Positions 18,542-26,646 of a stretch of 64,000 bases of DNA are shown piece by piece (the first letter of the stretch is position 1; each line of letters starts with the position of its first letter). The notes under the pieces are model-generated. The model was not told where the DNA came from and made no database searches. It saw only the letters and a program-made list of their open reading frames with translations. Source of the stretch: JBBROS01 sp963752225 (lineage in GTDB: Bacteria > Pseudomonadota > Alphaproteobacteria > Acetobacterales > Acetobacteraceae). The DNA lies in assembly GCA_963752225.1 (NCBI GenBank), contig CAVVXS010000010.1, positions 62,001 through 126,000 of the forward strand, in the 5' to 3' direction. The translations under genes were made by a program, and so were the position numbers.

Positions 18542-19629
18542 TGGCCGCCGATGACACGACGGTCCCGGTCGCCACGATCGAGGCCTACGTCACCGCCATC
18601 TTTGCCGCCCGGCATTGCGCGCCCGATGAGGCCGCCCGGGTGTCGAAGTGGCTTGTGTCCGCGAACCTGACCGGGCACGACAGCCACGGCGTGATCCGCG
18701 TGCCGCGCTACGTGCAATGGCTCGACGAGGGCAAGGTGAAGGCCGGCCAGCAGCCGACGGTGGTGACGGACAGCGCCACGCATGCGGTCGTGGACGGCAA
18801 TCAGGGGCTCGGCCAGACCATTGCGCCGATCGCCGTCGACCTCGGCATCGAAAAGGCACGCGCCGCGGGACTCAGCGTGATCGCGCTCCGCAACGCCGGG
18901 CATATCGGCCGCATCGGCGCCTGGGCCGAGCGGGCCGCCGAACAGGGCCTGGTCTCGATCCATATGGTCAATGTCGGGATGGGCGAGATTGTCGCCCCGT
19001 TCGGCGGCACCGAGCGTCGGTTTGGCACCAACCCGCTCTGCATCGGCGTGCCGCAGCCGGACGGCCCCTTGCTGCTGCTGGATTTCGCCACCTCGATCGT
19101 TGCCGAGGGCAAGGTGCTGGTCGCCAGCAACGGCGGCAAGCCGATCCCGCACGACGCCTTGGTCACGCCCGAAGGCAAGTTGTCGAGCAATCCGGCCGAC
19201 TTCTACGGCCCGCTCGAGGGTACCCATATCCGCGATCCCGGCAACGGCACGGGCGCCCTGCGCGCGTTCGGCGACCATAAAGGCAGTGGTATCGCCTTCA
19301 TGTGCGAGATCCTGGCCGGCTGCTTCGCCGGGTCGCCGACCGCCGGCCCGCTGCCGGGCAACAAGCGCGGCGGCATCGTCAACGGCATGCTGTCGATCTA
19401 CTTGGATCCCGGCCATTTCGGCGCCGCCGGCTTCGCGCAGACGGCGCGGGAATTTGCGGAGTATGTCCGCGCCACCCATCCGATCGACCCGGCAAAGCCG
19501 GTGCTGGTCCCCGGCGACACCGAGGCGCGCATCCGGGCGGAGCGCCAGCGGGACGGGATCCCGTTGCAGGCGACCACCTGGGCCGCCATCCAGGCGACCG
19601 GTGATCGGGTCGGGGTAGCCCGGCCGTGA
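18541..19629 (+). CDS. Malate/L-lactate/ureidoglycolate-type dehydrogenase
   Basis: 362-aa NAD(P)-dependent 2-hydroxyacid dehydrogenase of the Ldh2/YlbC family, unrelated in fold to classical lactate dehydrogenase. The family block LTGHDSHGVIRVPRYVQWL near residue 40 contains the catalytic His; LRNAGHIGRIGAWAE, FGTNPLCIGVPQ and DHKGSGIAFMCEILAG follow. ATG 18541 abuts the SDR stop. Exact substrate cannot be told from sequence. Convergent with the bicupin gene. Confidence 0.9.
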   Translation: MAADDTTVPVATIEAYVTAIFAARHCAPDEAARVSKWLVSANLTGHDSHGVIRVPRYVQWLDEGKVKAGQQPTVVTDSATHAVVDGNQGLGQTIAPIAVDLGIEKARAAGLSVIALRNAGHIGRIGAWAERAAEQGLVSIHMVNVGMGEIVAPFGGTERRFGTNPLCIGVPQPDGPLLLLDFATSIVAEGKVLVASNGGKPIPHDALVTPEGKLSSNPADFYGPLEGTHIRDPGNGTGALRAFGDHKGSGIAFMCEILAGCFAGSPTAGPLPGNKRGGIVNGMLSIYLDPGHFGAAGFAQTAREFAEYVRATHPIDPAKPVLVPGDTEARIRAERQRDGIPLQATTWAAIQATGDRVGVARP

Positions 19630-19653
19630 AGTCGAGGACGTGCCCGCAGCCGG

Positions 19654-20604
19654 TCAGTTCAAACGCCCTTGCCGGCAATGGTCCGAAAACGCCCGCCCGG
19701 CCCAGTAGGTGACCTGGTTCGCCCGGTCCAGCAGCCGGCCGATCTCGTCGGCCGTCGGCGGCGGCGACACCGCGTCCGACGGATAGGCCACGGCGCGCAG
19801 GAACTCCAAGCGGGAGCAGGCTGTCACAACCACCACTTCGGCCGGCTCGGCGGCAGGATTGCGCAGCGCATGGGTCACCCCCGCCGGCACCTCGGCCACG
19901 CTGCCCGGCGTCAACACGCTCCAATGGCCGACGCCGTCGAGCATCCGATAAAAGTCGAGCTGACCTCGGGTTAGGTAAAACAGCTCCGGACAGGTGTGAT
20001 GGTGCAGCGGTATCGTAACGCGTGGCGGCAGGGTGACGCTGAGCAGGGCCGATCCGTAGCCGGCGTCGGGCCGCTCGGCCAAGACGTCGACCTGCACGCC
20101 GAGCGCGTTGATCCGCTGCCGACGTGGCATGGGTCCGCGCCGCTCGAACCGTCGTCCCAGCGCCGATTCCGGCAGCAGGGTAATGCCGTGCCGCGGCGCC
20201 GCCTCCCGCATCCGGCGCAACTCGGCCGCGGACGGCACGGCCGCGGGGCTGCTGTCGGGACAGCGCGGCACACCGGCCTCCCGCACGAAGTCGTCGAACC
20301 CGGCGGGCGCACAGATCAGCAGGTACGTCGCCGGCTCGATCGAGGCATTGGACAGCCGATGCGGGACATCGGCCGGAAAAGCTTGCAGGTCGCCAGGCTC
20401 GACCGTCCAGGCGGCGCCGGCCATCTCCACTTGCAGTTCGCCGGACAGGACATAGATCGCCTCCCACTCGAGCGAATGAACGTGCGGCGCGGTGGAGAAC
20501 CCGGCCGGTTTGGTGATGTGCATCAAACAAAACGCCCCGACGGTCTGCTGGTCCGTGCGCAGCAATGTCACCTCGCTGCCACCCAGCAAGTAGGTCTCAG
20601 CCAT
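19654..20604 (-). CDS. Two-domain cupin protein
   Basis: 316-aa protein with two cupin barrels. The first carries HVHSLEWEAIYVLSGELQVEM and PADVPHRL; the second carries LHHHTCPELFYLTRGQLDFY and PAGVTHALRN, both with His-rich metal-binding patterns. ATG 20604 (MAETYLLGG) is preferred over an in-frame TTG at 20628. It could be a dioxygenase or sugar isomerase-like metal protein, and no substrate is evident. The 232-bp region upstream, 20605-20836, has no gene. Confidence 0.8.
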   Translation of the reverse strand: MAETYLLGGSEVTLLRTDQQTVGAFCLMHITKPAGFSTAPHVHSLEWEAIYVLSGELQVEMAGAAWTVEPGDLQAFPADVPHRLSNASIEPATYLLICAPAGFDDFVREAGVPRCPDSSPAAVPSAAELRRMREAAPRHGITLLPESALGRRFERRGPMPRRQRINALGVQVDVLAERPDAGYGSALLSVTLPPRVTIPLHHHTCPELFYLTRGQLDFYRMLDGVGHWSVLTPGSVAEVPAGVTHALRNPAAEPAEVVVVTACSRLEFLRAVAYPSDAVSPPPTADEIGRLLDRANQVTYWAGRAFSDHCRQGRLN

Positions 20605-20836
20605 TCCGTCAGTGGATCTGATCCCCAAGGCGAGTCCCCAAATCGTTCCGCAACATTTAACATATATGATGGAGCCGAAACTATCGAGAGCACAAGGCTT
20701 CGAGCGCTCCGCCTATTAAGTGGGATCGGGCCATTTCCGGGGATGGATGCCTCAAGTTTTCGCGATGCGGGAAGAATCTTCGGAGGGCGTGAATAGCTTG
20801 CCGGGCCGTTCTGGCCGGGGAAGCCGCGCCAGCGCG

Positions 20837-21673
20837 TTAAACTTGGCCGACGTCGATTTCGGCGAAGGTCTTGCTGACCTGCGACACTGGAATAAGGCTG
20901 GGCTGGCTGAACCCCCAGGGGTTGCCGAGTTGCACCATCGGCAAGCCGTTCACCATCGTCAGCTTCTCGAACATGTAGGCGTGATTGCCGACGAGGTTGT
21001 ACGGCAAGGTGCGGCTGTTGGGGGTGTCGAACACGATCAAGTTGCCGGCGGTCGCGTTCCTCGTCAGGACGTCGGCCGTCATGCTGCTGGGCGCAACGGC
21101 GTGGGCAGGCTTGCCGGTCAGGATGTCCATCGCGATCATGGGATTGCCGCCCCGCGAGATCGGGTCGTAGCCGCCGTACAGCGTTGCATAGGCTTTTTCC
21201 AGCACCTGCGCCCAGATCTCCTTCTGGTTGCCGACGACATCCTGGCTGGCGAGATTGTTGACGGCGAAGTTGGGAAACAGGTTGGTGACAGACACGCTCA
21301 CCGGCTTGAAGGCGGTGGCGCCGTAGCCCGGAACGCTGCCGTTCGGGCCGGTATACAGGGTGACGGTTTCGGTGCCGTCCGCGTTGAGCTTGATCATGTT
21401 CGACAGGCTGGTGGGATGAAACAGCGCCAGCTCCCCGATCGATGAAATCAGGAAGCAGTCGCCGATCTGTCCCTGGTGCAGGTCGTTAACACTGATCGGT
21501 GCCGTGTCGCCTGCCTCCTTCAAATAGAGGGTCTGAACCAAGGCCGTTGCTCCGAACGAACCCGGCTCGACCGCCCCGAAAGCTGGGATTGGGTCCGTCC
21601 AAGCCGGGGCCGGCGACCCGGGCGAGGTGTCTTCATCGGTGGAAAAATCGGCGATCGAACGCTTCGTCGGCAT
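20837..21673 (-). CDS. Calpain-like cysteine protease (C2 family)
   Basis: 278-aa protein matching the calpain catalytic domain. The triad can be placed as Cys73 in HQGQIGDCFLISSI, His231 in VGNHAYMFEKL and Asn251 in QLGNPWGFSQ, in the order and spacing usual for family C2. There is no N-terminal signal peptide and no calcium EF-hands are visible. The short C-terminal tail ends in FAEIDVGQV. Bacterial calpains are sporadic, often secreted by type I systems, which cannot be judged here. It stands alone, divergent from an amidohydrolase. Confidence 0.82.
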   Translation of the reverse strand: MPTKRSIADFSTDEDTSPGSPAPAWTDPIPAFGAVEPGSFGATALVQTLYLKEAGDTAPISVNDLHQGQIGDCFLISSIGELALFHPTSLSNMIKLNADGTETVTLYTGPNGSVPGYGATAFKPVSVSVTNLFPNFAVNNLASQDVVGNQKEIWAQVLEKAYATLYGGYDPISRGGNPMIAMDILTGKPAHAVAPSSMTADVLTRNATAGNLIVFDTPNSRTLPYNLVGNHAYMFEKLTMVNGLPMVQLGNPWGFSQPSLIPVSQVSKTFAEIDVGQV

Positions 21674-21828
21674 GGCACGGTTCCGAAAGGTTTCGTCTCA
21701 GGACTTAGACGGAGATCATTAACGAGACGTTATGACCGTCGCCGATCCTTGCCGTGGCCTGGCCAGCCGCTACGCTCGACGCCGCCAGCCTGCTGTTTCG
21801 GGCCGAGCCATCCCTGCGGAGATCTGCG

Positions 21829-22809
21829 ATGATTGCACGACGCCACGCCCTGACCCTGGCCGCCGCGGTGCCGCTGGCCGCGCAGGCAGCGGCCGCCGGC
21901 GCCGCGCCGGCCCAAGCGCCTACTGTCAAAACGAAGGTGGCGTTCCGGCCCCCGCCGGGCTCGTGCGACTGCCACGTGCACGTCATCCCCGACCCGGCGA
22001 AGTTCCCGTTCAGCGATCGCCGCACCTACACGCCGCCGGTCGCGACCGCGCAGGATCTGCTGGCGCTGCAGCACGCGCTGCATTTGGACCACGTCGTGAT
22101 CGTGACGCCGAGCGTCTACGGCACCGACAACTCCGCCACGCTCGACGGCATGAAGCAGCTCGGCTCGCGGCGCGCCCGTGGCGTCGCCGTCATCGGTGAG
22201 ACCACCACGCCGGCCGAAATGGACGCGATGGTGAAGGCGGGCATCCGCGGCATTCGCATCAACCTCGAGACGACGGGCGTGACCGACCCCGACGCCTCGG
22301 CGAAGCAGCTCGATGCGATCGTCGCCAAGATCGCCGGGCGGCCATGGCATTTGCAGATGTATGCAAGGCTGTCGGTGATCGCGCCGTTGCAGGCAAAGTT
22401 TGCCAGCCTGCCGATGCCGGTGGTGTTCGACCACTTTGCCGGCGCCAATGCGGCGCTCGGGCCGCAGCAGCCGGGGTTCGACGCGGTGCTGCAGCTGGTC
22501 AAGTCCGGCAAGGCTTACGTCAAGATCTCGGGCGCCTATCGGGCGTCAACGGCCAAGCCCGGCTACGCCGACGTGGCCCCGCTCGCCCGCGCGCTGATCG
22601 CTGCCAACCGGCAGCGCCTCGTGTGGGGCAGCGACTGGCCACACCCCGACAGTGTCCAGGTGGAAGGGCGCAAGAACACCGACCTTGCCCCGGCGCAGGA
22701 CGTGGACGACGGCAAGCTGCTGAGCCTGGTCGACGAATGGGCGCCGGATGCGGCGACGCGCCACGCGATCCTGGTGGACAACCCGCGGCGGCTCTACGGC
22801 TTCACCTGA
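21829..22809 (+). CDS. Exported TIM-barrel amidohydrolase (PDC-hydrolase-like)
   Basis: 326-aa metal-dependent hydrolase related to 2-pyrone-4,6-dicarboxylate lactonases. A Tat-like leader (ARRHALTLAAAVPLAAQAAAAG) precedes the barrel. Motifs are CDCHVHVIPDP with the HxH pair, PVVFDHFAG, and GSDWPHPDS with the final Asp. ATG 21829 follows GGAGAT. An earlier in-frame start would place residues before the signal and is rejected. It may open a lactone in aromatic or sugar-acid breakdown (family-based). Confidence 0.83.
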   Translation: MIARRHALTLAAAVPLAAQAAAAGAAPAQAPTVKTKVAFRPPPGSCDCHVHVIPDPAKFPFSDRRTYTPPVATAQDLLALQHALHLDHVVIVTPSVYGTDNSATLDGMKQLGSRRARGVAVIGETTTPAEMDAMVKAGIRGIRINLETTGVTDPDASAKQLDAIVAKIAGRPWHLQMYARLSVIAPLQAKFASLPMPVVFDHFAGANAALGPQQPGFDAVLQLVKSGKAYVKISGAYRASTAKPGYADVAPLARALIAANRQRLVWGSDWPHPDSVQVEGRKNTDLAPAQDVDDGKLLSLVDEWAPDAATRHAILVDNPRRLYGFT

Positions 22810-22812
22810 CCT

Positions 22813-23919
22813 CTACCAGCCGTTGACCCGGTCCCAGCTCGCAACGACCTCGTCGCCACCGTCCACGACGTAGTAACGGTCGTGCGCGGCGGCGGTCATG
22901 CAGGTGTGGTTGGGGGCGATGCGGACGAGGTCGCCGATCGCGAGCGGCGGGAACGGGAGCGCCGGGTCGAGCGCGACGACGCCGTGCTCCTGATAGGCGT
23001 GCAGCACGGTAGCGTGGCCGTAGGCGGGCGTGCCGTCGGCGGCGAGCAGCAGGCCGAACCCATAATCGACCGGGCCGGCCGCGGTGCTGCGGTCTTTCGA
23101 TAACGCGATGCCGCCCGCGTCGATCAGGAGGCGGTGCTCGGACGGGCGGCGGCCGATGACGCTGGCGAGCACCGTCAACGCGATGTCGCCCAGCTCGTGC
23201 GTGCCGATGCCGGCCTGGAACAGGTCGCCGAACATGTACACGCCGGCGCGGATCTCGGTGACGCCGTCCAGGTGCCGGGCATGCCGGGCCGTCGGCGAGC
23301 TGCCCATCGACACGATGTCGACACTGCACCCGGCGGCGCGCAGGCGGTCGGCGGCGGCGGTGATGGCGGCGCGCTCGGCCTCGGCGATCGCGGCCATGTC
23401 GTCCGGGGTGCGGCCGGCGTAGCTATGGCCGGCATGGGTCATGACGCCGGCCAAGCGCGGGCCGAGTGCCAAGGCTACCTCCAGCAGCCGGTCCTCGGCC
23501 GAAGCCATGCCGCCGCGGTGCTCGCCGCTGTCCACCTCGACCAGAACGCGCACCGGCGCCGGATGCGCGGCGATGGCGGCGGCCATGCCGGGGTCGTCGG
23601 TGATGACGGCCACGTCGGCGCCGGCCGCGTTCAAGGCGGCGACCCGGTCCAGCTTTTGCGGCGTGATGCCCACCGCGTAGATCATGTCGCTGAGCCCGGC
23701 GCGGGCAAAGTACTCGGCCTCGGCTAGGGTGGAGACGGTGATGCCGCGCGCGCCGGCCGCGAGCGCCATGCGGGCGACGTCGGCCGATTTCGCGGTTTTC
23801 AGATGCGGGCGGAGGGCGACGCCATGCCGGGCGGCGGTGTCGGCCATGCCGCCGATGTTGCGCGCGAGGGTCTGCCGGTCGAGCACCAGGCAGGGGGTCG
23901 GCAGATCGCGCAGTCTCAC
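22813..23919 (-). CDS. D-threonine aldolase / D-serine dehydratase-like PLP enzyme
   Basis: 368-aa fold-type III PLP enzyme. The N-terminus DLPTPCLVLDRQTLARNI and LRPHLKTAKSADVAR contain the PLP-binding Lys; the C-terminal HTCMTAAAHDRYYVVDGG holds the His-x-Cys zinc site typical of DSD1 and D-threonine aldolase. Start is GTG at 23919, overlapping the stop of the threonine-synthase-like gene by 4 bases (GTGA). Probably acts on a D-beta-hydroxy amino acid. Confidence 0.87.
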   Translation of the reverse strand: MRLRDLPTPCLVLDRQTLARNIGGMADTAARHGVALRPHLKTAKSADVARMALAAGARGITVSTLAEAEYFARAGLSDMIYAVGITPQKLDRVAALNAAGADVAVITDDPGMAAAIAAHPAPVRVLVEVDSGEHRGGMASAEDRLLEVALALGPRLAGVMTHAGHSYAGRTPDDMAAIAEAERAAITAAADRLRAAGCSVDIVSMGSSPTARHARHLDGVTEIRAGVYMFGDLFQAGIGTHELGDIALTVLASVIGRRPSEHRLLIDAGGIALSKDRSTAAGPVDYGFGLLLAADGTPAYGHATVLHAYQEHGVVALDPALPFPPLAIGDLVRIAPNHTCMTAAAHDRYYVVDGGDEVVASWDRVNGW

Positions 23920-25034
23920 AACGTCACTCCCAGCAGCTCGGCGATCCGCGGCGTCGCCTTCAGCCCGGTGCCGGTCAAGACCACCACCGTCACCTCGTCC
24001 GGGCTTATCTTGCCCGCTTGCAGCAGCAGGGCATAGGCGGCGGCGGCCTGGGCGCAGGTGGGCTCGACGTAAAGGCCGAGCCGGGCCAGGTGCAGCACCT
24101 CGGCGCCGATCTGCTCCTCCGTCAGCAGCACGCCGCCGCCGCCGCTGTCCCGCAAGGCCGCGACCACCTCGGGCAAGCGGATCGGGGCGGCAATGGCGGT
24201 GCCTTCGGCGATCGTCGGCTGCACCGGGCCGGCCGCGATACCGAGTGCGGCCGCGGCGATCGGGCCGCAATGCGCCGGCTGCGCCGCCCACAGCTTCGGC
24301 GCCCGCTCGATCGCCCCGGCCCGCAGCAGCTCGGCAAACCCGATCGCGCAGCCCAGAACGTTCGACCCGGCGCCGCACGGGACGATCACGTGGTCGGGGG
24401 CGACGTGAGACAGGTCCTCCCACAGCTCGAAGGCGAGCGTCTTGGTGCCTTCCAGGAAGAACGGATGCCAGTTGTGGCTGGCATAGAACAGCGTGGCCGC
24501 GCGGGCCTCGGCGGCGGCGCTGGTATCCTGCCGGCTTCCGGGGATCAGCTCGACCCTGGCGCCGTGCGCCCGCATCTGCACGGTTTTCGCCGGGCTGGTG
24601 CTGAGGGGCGCCATGATGGTGGCCGCCATCCCGCCGGCCGCGGCATAGGCGCTGACCGCCGCGCCGCCATTGCCGCTGCTGTCCTCCAGCACGGCGGTGA
24701 TCCCCTGGGCGCGCAGCAAACTCAGCATGACGCTGGCGCCGCGGTCCTTGAAGCTGCCGGTCGGCATGAACCACTCGCACTTGAAGTGCACGGTCCCGCC
24801 ATGCAGCGAGCGGCGTAGCAGCGGCGTGCAGCCCTCCCCCATGGTGATCGGCGCCTCGACCGCGAAGGGGAACGACGCCCGGTAGCGCCACAGGCTGCGC
24901 ACCGACCGGTCCACCCGGTCCGCGTCGAACCCGGCGGACGGGGACAGGAGCAACGGCTGCCCGGCGTCGCCGCACCAGCGCGGCGGATCGAGCGGCCAGG
25001 TTTCTCCCGAACGCGGATCGACATAGGCTCTCAT
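23916..25034 (-). CDS. Threonine synthase-like PLP lyase
   Basis: 372-aa fold-type II PLP enzyme. The Schiff-base Lys is in TGSFKDRGASV, the phosphate-binding loop near PCGAGSNVLG, and the substrate loop in DSSGNGGAAVSAYAAAGG. The N-terminal block RSLWRYRASFPF followed by MGEGCTPL resembles threonine synthases. ATG 25034 starts MRAYVDPRSGETW. It is coupled to the D-amino-acid enzyme downstream, which suggests a catabolic or salvage role rather than the main threonine pathway. Confidence 0.85.
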   Translation of the reverse strand: MRAYVDPRSGETWPLDPPRWCGDAGQPLLLSPSAGFDADRVDRSVRSLWRYRASFPFAVEAPITMGEGCTPLLRRSLHGGTVHFKCEWFMPTGSFKDRGASVMLSLLRAQGITAVLEDSSGNGGAAVSAYAAAGGMAATIMAPLSTSPAKTVQMRAHGARVELIPGSRQDTSAAAEARAATLFYASHNWHPFFLEGTKTLAFELWEDLSHVAPDHVIVPCGAGSNVLGCAIGFAELLRAGAIERAPKLWAAQPAHCGPIAAAALGIAAGPVQPTIAEGTAIAAPIRLPEVVAALRDSGGGGVLLTEEQIGAEVLHLARLGLYVEPTCAQAAAAYALLLQAGKISPDEVTVVVLTGTGLKATPRIAELLGVTL

Positions 25035-25108
25035 TAACCCAGCCTTGCCCCCCCGACCCTGCCGGTGCAAGAGGGAGGGCCGCGTTCCCCGCTTCGGAGC
25101 CGCCGCCC

Positions 25109-26212
25109 ATGGACCACCCCACCCGCATCGTCGCGACCCTCGCCCAGGATCTGGTGCGCATCGACAGCCGCAGCAGCGTCTCGAACCTGAAGCTGGCCGA
25201 GCGGCTGGAACGCGAGCTGTCCGGGTTCGAGGTGCAGAAATTGCCATATCTCGACGACAACAACGTGCAGAAGATGGTGCTGGTGGCGACGCGCGGGCGC
25301 GGTGGGCTGGCGTTCAGCGGCCATATGGACACGGTGCCCGACACGGGCTGGCTGACAGACCCGTGGTCGGGGCGGATCGAGGACGACACGTTGTATGGGC
25401 TCGGGTCCACCGACATGAAGGGCCCGCTCGCCGCGCTGGTGGTGGCGGCACAGACCCTGCCGGGCCGCATCCCGGTCGCCCTGCTGCTGACGACCGACGA
25501 GGAGACGACCAAGCAGGGCGCCCGCGTGGTACTGGCGAGCGAGCTGGCCCGGCGGTTCGCGCCAAACGGCATCCTGGTCGCCGAGCCGACCCGGCTGATC
25601 CCGGTGCGCGGCCATCGCGCGCATATCGAGTTCGTCGCCACCGCGACCGGCACCCAGGCGCACAGCAGCACCGGCCGCGGCCGCAACGCCAATTGGGATC
25701 TGGTGCCGTTCCTGTCGGCGCTGCGAGCGATCCACGAGCGGCTGCGCACCGACCCCGATTTGCAGGATCCGGCGTATGACCCGCCGTTCAGCGACTTCAA
25801 CCCGGTGATCGACAACCATGGCGCGGCGATCAACATGACGGTGCCGCGGGCGACGGTGCGGATCAAGTTCCGCTACAGCGCCAACGTGGACCCGGCGCCT
25901 GTGGTTGAAGCGGTGCGTGACGCCGCCGCGGCGTCCCGGCTGAAGCTGGTGGAGAAGATGGAGGGCAGCCCGCCGGAGCTGCCGGCCGAGCATCGCCTGG
26001 TGCGCGCCGCCGCCGAGCTGACCGGCAACGCCCCGCGCACGGCACCCTATGGCACGGACGCCTCGGAGTTGCAGGCGCTTGCACCTTGCCTGGTGATGGG
26101 CCCGGGCGACATCGCGGCGGCGCACACGCCGCACGAGGCGGTCAGCGTCTCGGCGTTGGCGGCGGCGGTGCCGGTGTTCCAGCGGATGGCGGAGTTGATG
26201 GCACGGGGGTGA
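25109..26212 (+). CDS. M20 family metallohydrolase (acetylornithine/succinyl-DAP deacylase-like)
   Basis: 367-aa zinc amidohydrolase. The first metal site is FSGHMDTVPD, followed by GLGSTDMKGPLAALV, the catalytic TTDEETTKQGA and a late His in AAHTPHEAVSVSAL; a lid domain (HRAHIEFVATATGTQAHSS) lies between. Substrate probably an N-acyl amino acid or dipeptide. Divergent from the threonine-synthase-like gene across a 74-bp spacer; the tail is followed by the gene-poor 26.2-26.6 kb patch. Confidence 0.87.
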   Translation: MDHPTRIVATLAQDLVRIDSRSSVSNLKLAERLERELSGFEVQKLPYLDDNNVQKMVLVATRGRGGLAFSGHMDTVPDTGWLTDPWSGRIEDDTLYGLGSTDMKGPLAALVVAAQTLPGRIPVALLLTTDEETTKQGARVVLASELARRFAPNGILVAEPTRLIPVRGHRAHIEFVATATGTQAHSSTGRGRNANWDLVPFLSALRAIHERLRTDPDLQDPAYDPPFSDFNPVIDNHGAAINMTVPRATVRIKFRYSANVDPAPVVEAVRDAAAASRLKLVEKMEGSPPELPAEHRLVRAAAELTGNAPRTAPYGTDASELQALAPCLVMGPGDIAAAHTPHEAVSVSALAAAVPVFQRMAELMARG

Positions 26213-26313
26213 CCCCCGCTTTCAGATTGTAAGGTCGGCGACAGCAAGCGGCCGTCGTGTCGACGCGTGGGTCCATCTGATCGATGCCGTTGCAGGATTG
26301 GACGCCTGTCGGC

Positions 26314-26425
26314 TTACCCGGGATCGGTCTGACAGCTGAGCCGGACTGAACGCCGCATGTTGCAGGCCAGATCCGCCAGGCCGATTTCGACCAGTGGCCT
26401 GGCGGCGCCGATGGTTTCTCCTCCC
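26314..26425 (-). pseudogene. Possible transposase C-terminal scrap
   Basis: A minus-strand frame reads ARPLVEIGLADLACNMRRS and ends about ten residues later at TAA (26314-26316). This resembles the last helix of IS4/IS5-type transposases, which often end with a pattern like L-A-N-M/L-R-R. No other part of a transposase and no terminal inverted repeat is visible. It is a weak call from motif resemblance only. Confidence 0.3.
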
Positions 26426-26554
26426 AGTCCAACCGGCCCGTTCTGACGGGAAACATCTGCTCAACGGCTGGCCAAAAATCATGGCTGCCAATCCTCAGGT
26501 TTATTCCGTAATAAAAAATCAACAACCGGCTCGGAAGCCTCAATTATCTAAAGT

Positions 26555-26569
26555 CTGTTCTGAGAACAG
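26555..26569. promoter_or_regulatory. Small perfect dyad upstream of the beta-helix gene
   Basis: CTGTTCT-G-AGAACAG is a perfect inverted repeat with 7-bp arms, 78 bp before the ATG of the beta-helix gene. It is placed as an operator would be, but no regulator is nearby. Confidence 0.3.
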
Positions 26570-26646
26570 TATGGTAAGCTGGCCATCCTGGATCTGGACA
26601 TCTAAGGCGATAACTGCTTCTCCACTCTGACAGAGCAGGAGATTCT

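Larger units (their letters stand above)
26213..26646. other. Gene-free, less GC-rich 434-bp region
   Basis: No convincing gene. Toward the right the sequence has more A/T than anywhere nearby (for example around 26500-26560). It holds a possible transposase tail on the minus strand (26314-26425), a small dyad at 26555-26569 and the ribosome site AGGAGA for the gene at 26647. Confidence 0.6.

Noticed and set aside
20797..20823. Imperfect hairpin (CTTGCCGGGCC...GGCCGGGGAAG) after the calpain gene.
   Set aside because: Two G-G mismatches and no T-run; too weak to call a terminator in DNA this rich in G and C.
22813..25866. One continuous minus-strand frame of about 1,000 codons.
   Set aside because: It only joins the true D-amino-acid enzyme with out-of-frame reading through the threonine-synthase-like and M20 genes. 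The two enzymes have clear motifs and a GTGA junction, so the long frame is a GC-rich artefact.
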